From the NCBI GenBank assembly GCA_963796325.1, contig CAWCLF010000001.1, positions 2,418,001 to 2,482,000 of the forward strand: a stretch of DNA of 64,000 nt, given 5' to 3'. Both the position numbers and the translations under genes were made by a program. Shown here piece by piece: positions 42,669 through 51,434 of the stretch; the first letter of the stretch is position 1, and every line of letters starts with the position of its first letter. This DNA comes from CAVYGN01 sp963796325. GTDB lineage: Bacteria; Spirochaetota; Brevinematia; Brevinematales; JAOACQ01. Below the pieces are notes generated by a model, which searched no databases, had not been told where the DNA came from, and was given only the letters and a program-made list of their open reading frames with translations.

Positions 42669-44072
42669 TCAGATTTTCTCCTCGTCGCAGAGTATGAGGA
42701 GGATTTTCAGGAATTCCGTCCTGCTCTCTTTTATCCTGTAATCGTCGTATTTTTTGATCCTGATCTTCCCTGAAAGGACGTCTTCGTAAATGTTGAGAAG
42801 AGGTCCGGCCAGCATTGCATTAACCCATTCATGCGGCATATTTTTCAGGGCATAGACGGTCTTTGCAAAACCGATCTCGTCCACTATCAGGTCTATAGCG
42901 TCGCTGCCCGGTATCCTCGCCGTCACTTCCTTTTCAAAATCCATTGCTGCGGCTGCAGGCGCATAGGCGATGTCCTTGATCTTCCTGTAAAACCTTACAA
43001 GGGACATCATCCTCCCTTCCCGGGGATTATTTCTGGAAAATTCGACATCCTGCCTCAGGAGTTCAATGCCGTCGCCGGATATGTATTTTTTAAATATTTC
43101 CCTTACTTCCTCCCAGGAGGCGAAAGACAGGGCATCGGTAAGGACCCTGCGTTTTATCCCTGTCAGGACTTCTTTGAAATGCCCCTCCCTGTCGAACTCT
43201 CCAAGCCACTCTGCCGCCCCTTTTTCACGTAAAAGATGTTTCGCGGCGTTTATCTCGTAGCTCCTCGATATGAATTCGAGGGATTCCATCCCTTTTATCA
43301 TTATATCGAGCTCCCTTGCGGCCATATAGATATTCCTGTGTATTATGTATTTCACTTCCTCGGCCCATCTGTACGTGGATTTAAGGCGGGCAAGCTTCGA
43401 TTTTTCAATTACCTCGGCCTTTACCGATTTCGAAAGATTGTCCGTTATCCTCTTTCCGCCGTCTCCGAGGCTGTATACGTAGGAACCGAGCATTTCAGGG
43501 GAGGCAAGGTTTTTGCGGAGGATATGGTTAAGCAGGAGCTGCATGTCCCTGTCGGAAACCCTCAGCAAGGAATCGGAAAAACCGGGCGGCGGACCCGAGA
43601 TCTTCCTGTAAAGAATCTTTTCAAGCGCCGCGATATGTGTTTCATCTATGAAGTCCTCGAGGTCCCCGATCGGGTGGCCCAGGATCATGAAAATGTTCCT
43701 GAGGTTGTTTTCGGATAACGATAATGTCCCCTTGAAAGAGCCTGAACCCGAGCCGTATGTGAATGAAACCTGCATTAGCTTTGCGCCTTCCGCCCATTCT
43801 CCGGCGCCTGCCGGCTTGAGCTGCAGAAAGACCTTTTTCCCGCTGACCAGGGCCATGGTCCTGTAATTCTCTATCTCCCCGGCAAGGAGTCCTTTAAGGG
43901 AGTCCCCATGCTCCCGGCCGGTCCCGGATACGTTTAAAAGGATCCGGTCGTCTACCGAAAACTCTTTGCAGAATAGCCTGACCGGAAAAAACAATCCGCC
44001 TTCAAGATTCCCGCCTGTAAAGGAATTCCCGAAAGTTTTAAAATTCCTGTTTAAAAAAAGATTGCCGATCAT
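42669..44072 (-). CDS. FliG-like protein of unknown function
   Basis: The 467-aa cytoplasmic protein has no signal peptide. Its middle (about 137-235) recalls FliG: ETHIAALEKILYRKI, then LLRVSDRDMQLLLNHILRKNLASPEMLGSYVYSLGDGGKRITDNLSKSVKAEV, which follows the FliG pattern of a DDRDIQ helix, a short-residue turn and an S-RAA-L helix. A second weaker copy may be present at the C-terminus (IDLIVDEIGFAKTVYALKNMP). The N-terminal 130 residues are beta-rich and unlike FliG. It is not a standard flagellar rotor FliG. Function is unknown; a motor-related or scaffold role is only a possibility. Confidence 0.6.
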   Translation of the reverse strand: MIGNLFLNRNFKTFGNSFTGGNLEGGLFFPVRLFCKEFSVDDRILLNVSGTGREHGDSLKGLLAGEIENYRTMALVSGKKVFLQLKPAGAGEWAEGAKLMQVSFTYGSGSGSFKGTLSLSENNLRNIFMILGHPIGDLEDFIDETHIAALEKILYRKISGPPPGFSDSLLRVSDRDMQLLLNHILRKNLASPEMLGSYVYSLGDGGKRITDNLSKSVKAEVIEKSKLARLKSTYRWAEEVKYIIHRNIYMAARELDIMIKGMESLEFISRSYEINAAKHLLREKGAAEWLGEFDREGHFKEVLTGIKRRVLTDALSFASWEEVREIFKKYISGDGIELLRQDVEFSRNNPREGRMMSLVRFYRKIKDIAYAPAAAAMDFEKEVTARIPGSDAIDLIVDEIGFAKTVYALKNMPHEWVNAMLAGPLLNIYEDVLSGKIRIKKYDDYRIKESRTEFLKILLILCDEEKI

Positions 44073-44139
44073 GGATTAATATTAACGCCTGCATCGATTT
44101 AAATCAAGGGCAAACGGCCGTAGCCCGGGATAGAATACT

Positions 44140-45372
44140 TTACATGTTCCTGCAGATTTCAACCGCGAATTCGCTGCATTTTACCGTCTTTGCGCCTTCG
44201 ACCTGGCGGGCCAGATCGTAAGTCAATACCCTCGATTCTATTGTTTTTTCAATGCCGCTTTTAATAAGCGCCCCCGCTTCCTTCCATCCCATGTATTCCA
44301 GCATCATCGCGCCCGACAATATCAGGGACCCCGGATTTACTTTATCCTGGTTGGCGTACTTCGGGGCCGTCCCATGCGTCGCTTCAAAGACAGCGTAAAA
44401 ATCGCCTATGTTCGAACCGGGCGCCATCCCCAGCCCTCCGACCTGCGCGGCTATAGCGTCCGACAGGTAGTCGCCGTTGAGGTTCGTAGTGACTATGATA
44501 TCGTATTCGTCCGGCTTGAGCAGCACCTGCTGGAACATGTTGTCGGCTATCCTGTCCTTGACCAGTATCTTCCCTGTGGCCGACGCTCCGTCCCGGATTT
44601 CCGATTCCAGCACGACCCTGTCCCGGAATTCCCCGGCCGCGACTTCATACGCCCATTTCTTGAACGCCCCTTCTGTGTACTTCATGACGTTGCCCTTGTG
44701 AACGATCGTCACGCTTTTCCTGTTATTCTCCACGGCATACTGAAGCGCTTTGCGGGCGATACGCTTGGAGCCGCATTCGCTTATGGGCTTAACGCCTATC
44801 CCGGAATCCTCCCTGATGTCCTGTTCCAGGGTTTTATTTACAAAATCGATAAATAGTTTTGCCTTGACGCTTCCCATTTCCCACTCTATGCCGCTGTAAA
44901 CATCCTCGGTGTTCTCCCTGAATATGATCATGTCGACATCTTCCGGTTTCCTGACAGGAGAGGGCGTTCCCCTGTAATATTTTACAGGCCTTATACATGC
45001 ATAGAGGTCGAGGAGCTGCCGGAGGGTTACGTTGAGGCTTCTGAAACCCCCGCCGACAGGGGTCGTAAGGGGGCCTTTTATCGCTATGATATATTCCCTG
45101 ACCGCTTCGAGCGTTTCATCGGGAAGGTAAGCCCCGTAAAGTGTTTGCGCCTTGTCGCCCGCGAAAATCTCCATCCAGACGATCTTCCTTGCGCCGCCGT
45201 ACGCCTTTTCCACGGCCCTGTCGAAAACCGTTTTCGAGGCCCTCCATATATCGGGCCCCGTTCCGTCCCCTTCGATGTAAGGAATGACGGGATTATCCGG
45301 AATGACAAGTTTCCCGCCGCTTACAATAACCTTATCGCCCTCTGCCGGAACACTGATGTTTTTGAAATTCAT
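44140..45372 (-). CDS. icd: NADP-dependent isocitrate dehydrogenase
   Basis: The 410-aa product is the prokaryotic-type enzyme: IPYIEGDGTGPDIW at the N-terminus, substrate-binding TTPVGGGFRSLNVTLRQLLDLYACIRPVKYY, FRENTEDVYSGIEW, the metal site NLNGDYLSDAIAAQVGGLGMAPG and cofactor-binding FEATHGTAPKYA. It oxidatively decarboxylates isocitrate to 2-oxoglutarate. GGGAGG lies 5 nt before the ATG. Its promoter is next to two palindromes shared with the divergent lipoprotein gene. Confidence 0.96.
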   Translation of the reverse strand: MNFKNISVPAEGDKVIVSGGKLVIPDNPVIPYIEGDGTGPDIWRASKTVFDRAVEKAYGGARKIVWMEIFAGDKAQTLYGAYLPDETLEAVREYIIAIKGPLTTPVGGGFRSLNVTLRQLLDLYACIRPVKYYRGTPSPVRKPEDVDMIIFRENTEDVYSGIEWEMGSVKAKLFIDFVNKTLEQDIREDSGIGVKPISECGSKRIARKALQYAVENNRKSVTIVHKGNVMKYTEGAFKKWAYEVAAGEFRDRVVLESEIRDGASATGKILVKDRIADNMFQQVLLKPDEYDIIVTTNLNGDYLSDAIAAQVGGLGMAPGSNIGDFYAVFEATHGTAPKYANQDKVNPGSLILSGAMMLEYMGWKEAGALIKSGIEKTIESRVLTYDLARQVEGAKTVKCSEFAVEICRNM

Positions 45373-45398
45373 GTCGCCCTCCCGTAAACGGACTGGAT

Positions 45399-45427
45399 AT
45401 TTTATTGAAATAAGGTTAAAAAAGCAA
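45399..45427 (-). promoter_or_regulatory. icd promoter
   Basis: On the minus strand TTGCTT (45427-45422), a 17-nt spacer, then TAAAAT (45404-45399), about 27 nt before the icd ATG. Confidence 0.55.
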
Positions 45428-45440
45428 TTTTGACGCCATG

Positions 45441-45482
45441 CACGTATAAATATACGTATCTCTCACGTATAAAAATACGTAT
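45441..45482. repeat. Two tandem 19-bp palindromes in the icd/lipoprotein intergenic region
   Basis: CACGTATAAATATACGTAT (45441-45459) and CACGTATAAAAATACGTAT (45464-45482) differ at one base and repeat with a 23-bp period. Each holds the dyad ACGTAT...ATACGT. They lie between the icd promoter and the TATAAT (45520-45525) of the divergent lipoprotein gene, as tandem regulator sites would. Confidence 0.75.
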
Positions 45483-45566
45483 GATGCGCTATTGAAGTCA
45501 ATATTTTCTTAACATAAAATATAATACCCTGACGGTATTCATTATTATTCTTAGGAGGATATAATT

Positions 45567-47312
45567 ATGAGAAAACGCGGTTTAATTATCTTATTTTGCG
45601 CTTCAGTGATTTTAACCTGCTGGACATGCTCGTCTTCGCCGGGCGGAGAGGGCAGCGGTTCTTCAAGCGGCGGGGCAGGGTCGTCGGCATCATCTTCTTC
45701 AAGTTCCTCGGTCGGCCCGGGGTCGTCATCCAGCTCTTCATCGCACTCTTCTTCACACTCTTCATCATCGAGTTCTTCCTCTTCCGCCAGTGTTGCAGGA
45801 ATTTACGTGTCTCCTGTCGGAAGCGACCTTAATACGGGGACCAGTCCCGCTTCACCCGTGAACAGCCTTCAGTTAGCTGCCGCAATCGCAGCAGCTCACA
45901 GCTGCCATAATATCTATGTACAGGCGGGGGTGTACGGCAGGGGTTCGGGTTTGAACAGTTCGGACAGCGGAGTGATCCTTTCGAATTTCATCACGCTGAA
46001 TTTCATGGGCGGATGGAACAGCGGTTTTACCGCCCAGACAGGACAGAGCGAGCTCGACGGCGCGGGCGCCCTTCTGCATATAATTACGGTTTCCAATATC
46101 ACCGGATTAACAATGAACGGATTCGTGATAAGGGGCGGCAGCGCCAGCGGCAGCTCGGGAACGCCCGGTTGCATCGGGGGCGGGATGCTGCTCGCCGGGT
46201 TGACGAATTCCGTTATTTATACCTGCATCCTGAGCAACAATTCCGGCCTTTACGACGGTGCTCTGTCGATGCAGTCCTGCAGGAATTGCAGCATCACCAA
46301 TTGCCTTTTCACCTATAACACTACCACCTTCCAGTACGCGAGCGGCGTCGTCTGCATTTCCACGGGAAGCTCGAAAAACACTCTGGATTCGGCCGTCGAA
46401 TACAACATGGGAGGCGGCATCAATATATGCGGATCGACGAATAATACGATCCTCGGCGTAAGCCGCTACAATGAGACCAACAGCTACGGATCCGGCCCGG
46501 GGATATGCGTCGGGACATTATGCTACGGCAATACTATCGCCGCTCCGGTCTACAACAACCAGGGCAGCGGGATATCGTTCTGGGAAGGCGAATCCAACAT
46601 AATCCAGACTTCCGTATACAATAACGGCGGAGACGGCATCGACATTACTTGCGGCAAGAGCAACTATATAGCGCCTTCCACCCTGGTTTATAACAATACG
46701 GGCAACGGCATTAGTGTGGACAATTACGGTTACGACGCCGCCGACGGTTATTATTTAACGAAAGGCAATGTGGTCAGCGCCCAGGTTTACAACAACGGTT
46801 CATGCGGGGTCCAGGTCACCGGAGGGACCGGCGCCTTAATCAGCGGAGCGCTTATATACGGCAACACCGGCATAGGAGTAATTCTCGTCGGGGGCCTCGG
46901 AACTAAAATGATAAACTCGACAATACTGGGGGACGCATCGGCCAAGACGTCCAGTTCGGAATTGTTCATAAACAGCGGTACGACAAATACCATGATAACG
47001 AACAATTTTATCACCAATATCAATATTCCGTCCGGATACGGTATTATCATGCTTTCTATGAGCTCGGCCAACAATCTTTCGATCTATGCAAATACTCTGA
47101 TCGCGGCGTCCGGAAAATCGGTTACAGGCTTGCTTGAAGCCAACAGCGACTGCACCGGTTATATACTGGCGAACAATAGTTTCGGGACCAATAATTTAGC
47201 GAATCTTATGTGGGATTTCTATAACGGTCCGACAAGCGACATCAACCAGGTCAATAATCCGGCTTATTCAGGCTCGGCTCAGGCCTACGGCAATATCGGC
47301 ATTAATCAGTGA
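45567..47312 (+). CDS. Lipoprotein with Ser-rich linker and right-handed beta-helix domain
   Basis: The 581-aa product has a lipoprotein-type signal (LILFCASVILTCWTCSSS). A linker of nearly 60 Ser, Gly and His residues (about 19-75) leads to a DUF1565-like start GIYVSPVGSDLNTGTSPASP. Beyond this are many short repeats rich in Asn, Gly, Ile and Tyr (VYNNGGDGIDI, VYNNTGNGISV, VYNNGSCGVQV, IYGNTGIGVIL), the pattern of a pectate-lyase-like parallel beta-helix. Such proteins bind or cut polysaccharide, or serve as adhesins; no catalytic set is clear. GGAGG precedes the ATG and a TATAAT lies at 45520. A strong terminator follows. Confidence 0.85.
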   Translation: MRKRGLIILFCASVILTCWTCSSSPGGEGSGSSSGGAGSSASSSSSSSVGPGSSSSSSSHSSSHSSSSSSSSSASVAGIYVSPVGSDLNTGTSPASPVNSLQLAAAIAAAHSCHNIYVQAGVYGRGSGLNSSDSGVILSNFITLNFMGGWNSGFTAQTGQSELDGAGALLHIITVSNITGLTMNGFVIRGGSASGSSGTPGCIGGGMLLAGLTNSVIYTCILSNNSGLYDGALSMQSCRNCSITNCLFTYNTTTFQYASGVVCISTGSSKNTLDSAVEYNMGGGINICGSTNNTILGVSRYNETNSYGSGPGICVGTLCYGNTIAAPVYNNQGSGISFWEGESNIIQTSVYNNGGDGIDITCGKSNYIAPSTLVYNNTGNGISVDNYGYDAADGYYLTKGNVVSAQVYNNGSCGVQVTGGTGALISGALIYGNTGIGVILVGGLGTKMINSTILGDASAKTSSSELFINSGTTNTMITNNFITNINIPSGYGIIMLSMSSANNLSIYANTLIAASGKSVTGLLEANSDCTGYILANNSFGTNNLANLMWDFYNGPTSDINQVNNPAYSGSAQAYGNIGINQ

Positions 47313-47329
47313 CAGGGATCAACATCATC

Positions 47330-47362
47330 AACGCCCTCCTTCAAAAAAGGGGGGCGTTTTTT
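47330..47362 (+). terminator. Terminator of the beta-helix lipoprotein gene
   Basis: AACGCCCTCCTT and AAGGGGGGCGTT pair over 12 bp with one G-U and a 5-nt loop, followed by T residues. Confidence 0.92.
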
Positions 47363-47434
47363 GTAAACAGGCACCGCTTTTTCAACGAAAAAACCCTTAA
47401 AAGGTCGAAAGAAATGCTGCCGGCCGGTACTTCA

Positions 47435-47641
47435 CTATTGAAATTTAATGTTATCGATCCTCTTCATTTCCCTTTTCTTCTCATTTACCGCCTTTCTGAA
47501 TTCGGCTATCACGCTTTTCAGTATCATCCTGTCCAGTTCCGTCTCTTCGAAATTTTTCAGGGTTTCCGCCCTGAGGGCTTCGTATTCGCGCTCCAGCTTT
47601 TCCTCTTCGCCGTCTCCGCAGTCGGGTAGTCTGACATTCAT
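47435..47641 (-). CDS. Small coiled-coil-like protein downstream of the FecR-like gene
   Basis: The 68-aa product is strongly charged and helical (EEEKLEREYEALRAETLKNFEETELDRMILKSVIAEFRKAVNEKKREMKRI). GGAGG lies 7 nt before the ATG, and it starts 14 nt after the FecR-like gene stop, which supports a real gene. No signal peptide, no known domain. It may be a partner of the FecR-like protein. Confidence 0.65.
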   Translation of the reverse strand: MNVRLPDCGDGEEEKLEREYEALRAETLKNFEETELDRMILKSVIAEFRKAVNEKKREMKRIDNIKFQ

Positions 47642-47655
47642 AATTCAACCTCCGG

Positions 47656-48534
47656 TTATTTATCCCCCAGGGCATTCCTCGGCTCCCTTATTTGTTCTTC
47701 ATCCCGGTTGGTGTTTTCACCCTTTTCCGGACCGGTTTCCCTTTTCAGATCCGGGGTATGAATTCCGGCCCGGCAGCTCCTGTTTTCACCCACCAGGAAG
47801 TTTGTCATGTTTATCCTGTCGAAAACCTCCACCCTGCCTTCGGCAACTTCCACTGTCATGACATGGTTGGACCAGCTCACACAGAAAAAGGTCCCGACAG
47901 CCCTGGCGCTGCCTGCTTCCGTCTCTATTCTGAAGTATTCGCCTTCCTTAAGTTTCCGGACCCTGCATTCGATTCTTCCCGAAGTAAGCCTGAAATCCGC
48001 CGTGACTTTGCCGTTCGAAACCGCCGACAGCGATTCGACTGCAGAATTCCCGTCGAGTTTTATGAATGTTCCGCTACCCAGCTTCACCATGCCTGCGGAA
48101 GTCCCTCCGAATTTTTCATGAACGGCTGCGAAATAATTTTCCGGCGCGGCCGGCCTGCTCCTCCCTGTAAAAAAGAAAACAATAATAACAGCCGATACTG
48201 CGGCGGCAGCGGCCGCGTAGGCCGCCCTGTAGAACGCGGGATTAAGCCTCCACCTGGGCCCCGCGATCGATTTCCGGGCGTAAGCGGCAAGATGCGGGGC
48301 GAGCCGCTCTCCTTTCTTATAATCAAGAAGGGCCTTATCCAGATCGACGAAAACCTCGTCCGCCACTTTCACGGCTTCAGCCTCCGGCATGCAGTAGGTA
48401 TGAACTGATTTTCTTATATATTCATGGCATCTTGAGGCGATTTCACCCCTGGCAAGAGCATATTCCCCGCTTGTCCGCGGGTTCGTCCTTATCTTCATCA
48501 CAAGTTCCATATCCGAGAGAGAGCTGTAGTCCAT
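47656..48534 (-). CDS. FecR-domain membrane protein with a sigma-factor-like N-terminus
   Basis: The 292-aa product has three parts. Residues 1-95 are helical, with HEYIRKSVHTYCMPEAEAVKVADEVFVDLDKALLDYKKGERLAPHLAAYARKSI, which resembles region 2 of ECF sigma factors. A membrane segment follows (about 104-127, YAAAAAAVSAVIIVFFF). Beyond it is a FecR-type beta domain (LGSGTFIKLDGNSAVES, LTSGRIECRV, VGTFFCVSWSNHVMTVEVAEGRVEVF) in the periplasm. FecR proteins control cognate sigma factors. No separate sigma gene is adjacent. The N-domain may be a degenerate or membrane-tethered sigma-like module; this is inference. Confidence 0.75.
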   Translation of the reverse strand: MDYSSLSDMELVMKIRTNPRTSGEYALARGEIASRCHEYIRKSVHTYCMPEAEAVKVADEVFVDLDKALLDYKKGERLAPHLAAYARKSIAGPRWRLNPAFYRAAYAAAAAAVSAVIIVFFFTGRSRPAAPENYFAAVHEKFGGTSAGMVKLGSGTFIKLDGNSAVESLSAVSNGKVTADFRLTSGRIECRVRKLKEGEYFRIETEAGSARAVGTFFCVSWSNHVMTVEVAEGRVEVFDRINMTNFLVGENRSCRAGIHTPDLKRETGPEKGENTNRDEEQIREPRNALGDK

Positions 48535-48734
48535 AGCAACCGCCGGAATTTGTCAATACAGATTTGCCACACATCATAAAAAGCCGCGGGGCAAAAGTCA
48601 AATAAATTTTGTTATATAAATCCGGAGCCCGGTTTTACCGGCAAACCTGAAACCGGCCTGTCATTAAATTTTCGTCATACTCGATATAAATTGATTTTTT
48701 TCATTGCCTGATATAGATTGTATCTATCGGAAAA

Positions 48735-49727
48735 ATGGCCGGGGCTCCCTTAGCAGGCGATAAAATGAACCATATTTATATATTATTCTCCATAATATCT
48801 TACAGTATGGGTTTTTTTACAATGGTCCTCCTGCTGTTTTTTTACTTCAGGTGGAAAAACAGGCTGTTCCTTTATTATTTTTTCCTGCTGTTCTCGCTGA
48901 CATTGTTCCTTGTGCAGGGCACGCTCTTTGCATACTATTCCAAGAAGAACCTCTCTCTGGTTCAGGAATCGGCATTACTGGCAGTCGATGTGGCGGGAGC
49001 CGCCGGGGTCGTTTTCTCTTCCTTCATTATTTTTTACGAGTTCCTGAAAAAATCCCCTCACGCCTTGATTAAATATATTTTTACCGGAATCCCGCTGGCG
49101 CTTTTATTAAGCATACCCTCGATCTTAATAATCGGCAGCGGCATTAGATGGAGTATGACGTCGGAACACTCCTTTTTCTTTATGAAAATATACATGGCTG
49201 GCGCGGCAAACGCGGCGGATATCTTCGCAATCACATCGTTTCTCCTTTTCTCGATCGCCTTAATGATAAAGTCCGATGTAATCGGGAACGGGCTTGTCAG
49301 GAAATATACCAGGGCGGCAATTTTTATAGTATTTATTTTCACTCCATTCCTGGTGATCGATTCAGTCGCCCCGCTTTATTCCGCCGTCTATGTCCGCCTG
49401 CTGCATGTTCCGGACGGCTTCGAATCGTCCACTATAATGTTTTTCTGCGGCAACAGCCTCAGCATATATTATTTCATAAAATACGTCATAGGCAGGCTGG
49501 ATATAGACGGCGAGTCCGGCATTCCCGAATCGCTGGTAAAGGACTACAGCATCACCAGACGCGAAAGGGAGATCATTTTATTTCTTCTCCAGAATTACAG
49601 CTTCAACCAGATAGGCAGCCGTCTTTTCATTTCAAAGAGGACCGTCGAAAAGCATGTCTACAATATCTATAAAAAGATGAACGTCAGCGGAAAAACCGAG
49701 CTTATAAGCCTGATAAGACCTGCGTAG
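48735..49727 (+). CDS. Membrane-anchored LuxR-family regulator
   Basis: The product is about 330 aa from ATG 48735; ATG 48765 is an alternative and neither has a strong site. About seven hydrophobic segments (residues 12-255) precede a C-terminal LuxR helix-turn-helix (about 268-325: YSITRREREIILFLLQNYSFNQIGSRLFISKRTVEKHVYNIYKKMNVSGKTELI). There is no receiver domain. It probably senses a signal in the membrane and binds DNA directly. It is divergent from the FecR-like gene, a possible target. TACGTA palindromes lie just after the stop. Confidence 0.85.
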   Translation: MAGAPLAGDKMNHIYILFSIISYSMGFFTMVLLLFFYFRWKNRLFLYYFFLLFSLTLFLVQGTLFAYYSKKNLSLVQESALLAVDVAGAAGVVFSSFIIFYEFLKKSPHALIKYIFTGIPLALLLSIPSILIIGSGIRWSMTSEHSFFFMKIYMAGAANAADIFAITSFLLFSIALMIKSDVIGNGLVRKYTRAAIFIVFIFTPFLVIDSVAPLYSAVYVRLLHVPDGFESSTIMFFCGNSLSIYYFIKYVIGRLDIDGESGIPESLVKDYSITRREREIILFLLQNYSFNQIGSRLFISKRTVEKHVYNIYKKMNVSGKTELISLIRPA

Positions 49728-49967
49728 AAAATTACGTACGCCCTACGTAGGAAAATAAGTATATAGGGCTTTGACAGCCTCGGCATACCCGTTCTAGAAT
49801 TAATACCTCAACCCCCAATTCAACACCCCTCACCCCAAGTATACGTTTTTATGTATTATTAAGGTGAGGGGCATTTATCCCTTTCCCGGGACATCCTCCG
49901 TAAGTTGATATTTTTAACAGGCGGTCTTAAACTCATACACGCTCATACTTCAACCAGCAGGCATATT
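49728..49967. other. Gap before the flippase gene, with palindromes and a long-loop hairpin
   Basis: Two TACGTA palindromes (49733-49738, 49744-49749) follow the LuxR-type gene. CCCCTCACC (49826-49834) and GGTGAGGGG (49863-49871) can pair with a 28-nt loop. No clear promoter or gene was identified, though the flippase transcript must start here or upstream. Confidence 0.45.
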
Positions 49968-51434
49968 ATGGACGCAAAAAAAAATCTGCCGTCGATTAAA
50001 AAAAACTATTTCTATAACACCAGCCTCACCCTGCTGAATATTTTATTCCCGCTGGTAACGTTCCCCTACGTCCTGAGGGTCCTCGGTCCTGAAAACTACG
50101 GCAAGTTCGGCTTTGCCATGAACCTTGTAGGGTACCTTGCGGTCCTGGCAGGGTTCGGACTGCCCGTTTACGGGATAAAGGAAATCGCAAGGAACCGCGA
50201 CGATCATAAATCCCTGTCGAAAACTTTTTCAAGCCTTTTCCTGATCGGCGGGATCGCGTCGCTCTTATCGCTGGCCGTTTTCCTTGTCATGATGTTCACG
50301 ATGAAGAAGCTTCAGGACGAGACGCTGCTGTTCCTCACCGTCGGTTTTACCCTGGTGCTTAACGCCTTCTCGATAGACTGGCTTTACCAGGGCCGGGAGA
50401 ATTACGGTTTTATTACATTGAGGAGCCTTATATTCAAGGCTCTGTCGCTCGTGCTTGTCTTCACGGTAATTCACAGGGCGGGAGACTACATACTTTACGC
50501 GGGTATATCCGTAGTTGCGATGGGCGGGGCGAATATATGGAATATGATAAAAAGCCGGGGCCTTATTTCATTCAAAAAGGGCGGTCTCGAATTCAGGAGG
50601 CACTTCCGCCCCCTGTTTTTCCTTTTCCTTTCAGCGGCGATAGGCAACATTTACAATATGCTGGATACCGTGCTCCTGGGTTTCCTGGGGGGCGACAACC
50701 GGTATGTCGGCTACTTCACGATGGACAGGCGCATCACGCAGTTCGCCATCACGATCGTAGCCTCCCTTGGTACGGTGCTCGTACCCCGCCTTGCGTTCTA
50801 TATTTCGAGGAACCGTCATGACGACTACAGGAACATGGCCGAAAAATCGCTCCAGTTCATATTCTTCCTGGCCATGCCGGCTCTCGCCCTCATTACGGCG
50901 CTTGCTCCCGAGATAGCATATGCATTCGGCGGGGAAAAATACACCGGCGCTTCGCTGTCATTAATCCTGATCGCCCCGATAGTGCTCATCACGAGCCTCG
51001 ATGTCTTCCTGGGGTTCCAGGTGCTTATACCGAATAACGACGAAAGGGCCATGCTCGTCTCGAACATAACAGGCGCCGTCGTCAACGTCGTTCTCAACCT
51101 TATCCTGATCCCTGCTTACAAGAACAACGCCAGCGCCATAGCGATCACGGTTTCGGAAAGCGTGGTGTTTGCAGTTCAGCTCTGGCTGGGAAGGAAATAC
51201 ATAAAGTTCAGGATATTCGGCCGGCAAACCCTGAAATATCTGGGCGGGGCGGCCGGAATGTTTATCATCGCGATGGCAATAAAGGTTATAGTCCATAATC
51301 CATGGCTTTCGCTTGCAGGGGCGCTGGTGCTGACGCCGTTCTTCTACGGCGGTTACCTTCTCCTGGCCGGGGACGTGTTTCTCGAAAGCGCGCTTGTCAT
51401 GGCAAAAGGGTTCCTGCCGGGTGGCAGAAAATGA
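49968..51434 (+). CDS. Polysaccharide flippase (Wzx/MOP family)
   Basis: The product is about 488 aa with 12-14 membrane helices. The opening NYFYNTSLTLLNILFPLVTFPYVLRVLGPENYGKFGFAMNLVGYL is typical of O-antigen/polysaccharide flippases. Such proteins flip undecaprenyl-linked oligosaccharides across the inner membrane. Start 49968 is chosen because the protein then begins just before the first helix; the site is weak. It is followed by three glycosyltransferase genes on the same strand, the first with a 4-nt overlap. Confidence 0.9.
   Translation: MDAKKNLPSIKKNYFYNTSLTLLNILFPLVTFPYVLRVLGPENYGKFGFAMNLVGYLAVLAGFGLPVYGIKEIARNRDDHKSLSKTFSSLFLIGGIASLLSLAVFLVMMFTMKKLQDETLLFLTVGFTLVLNAFSIDWLYQGRENYGFITLRSLIFKALSLVLVFTVIHRAGDYILYAGISVVAMGGANIWNMIKSRGLISFKKGGLEFRRHFRPLFFLFLSAAIGNIYNMLDTVLLGFLGGDNRYVGYFTMDRRITQFAITIVASLGTVLVPRLAFYISRNRHDDYRNMAEKSLQFIFFLAMPALALITALAPEIAYAFGGEKYTGASLSLILIAPIVLITSLDVFLGFQVLIPNNDERAMLVSNITGAVVNVVLNLILIPAYKNNASAIAITVSESVVFAVQLWLGRKYIKFRIFGRQTLKYLGGAAGMFIIAMAIKVIVHNPWLSLAGALVLTPFFYGGYLLLAGDVFLESALVMAKGFLPGGRK

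Noticed and set aside
45586..45832. ORFs on both strands within the Ser-rich linker of the beta-helix lipoprotein
   Set aside because: They arise from triplet repeats in other frames and lack start signals.
47678..48408. A 238-codon plus-strand ORF opposite the FecR-like gene
   Set aside because: It is antisense to a coding sequence with signal, membrane and FecR features; no start signal or domain.
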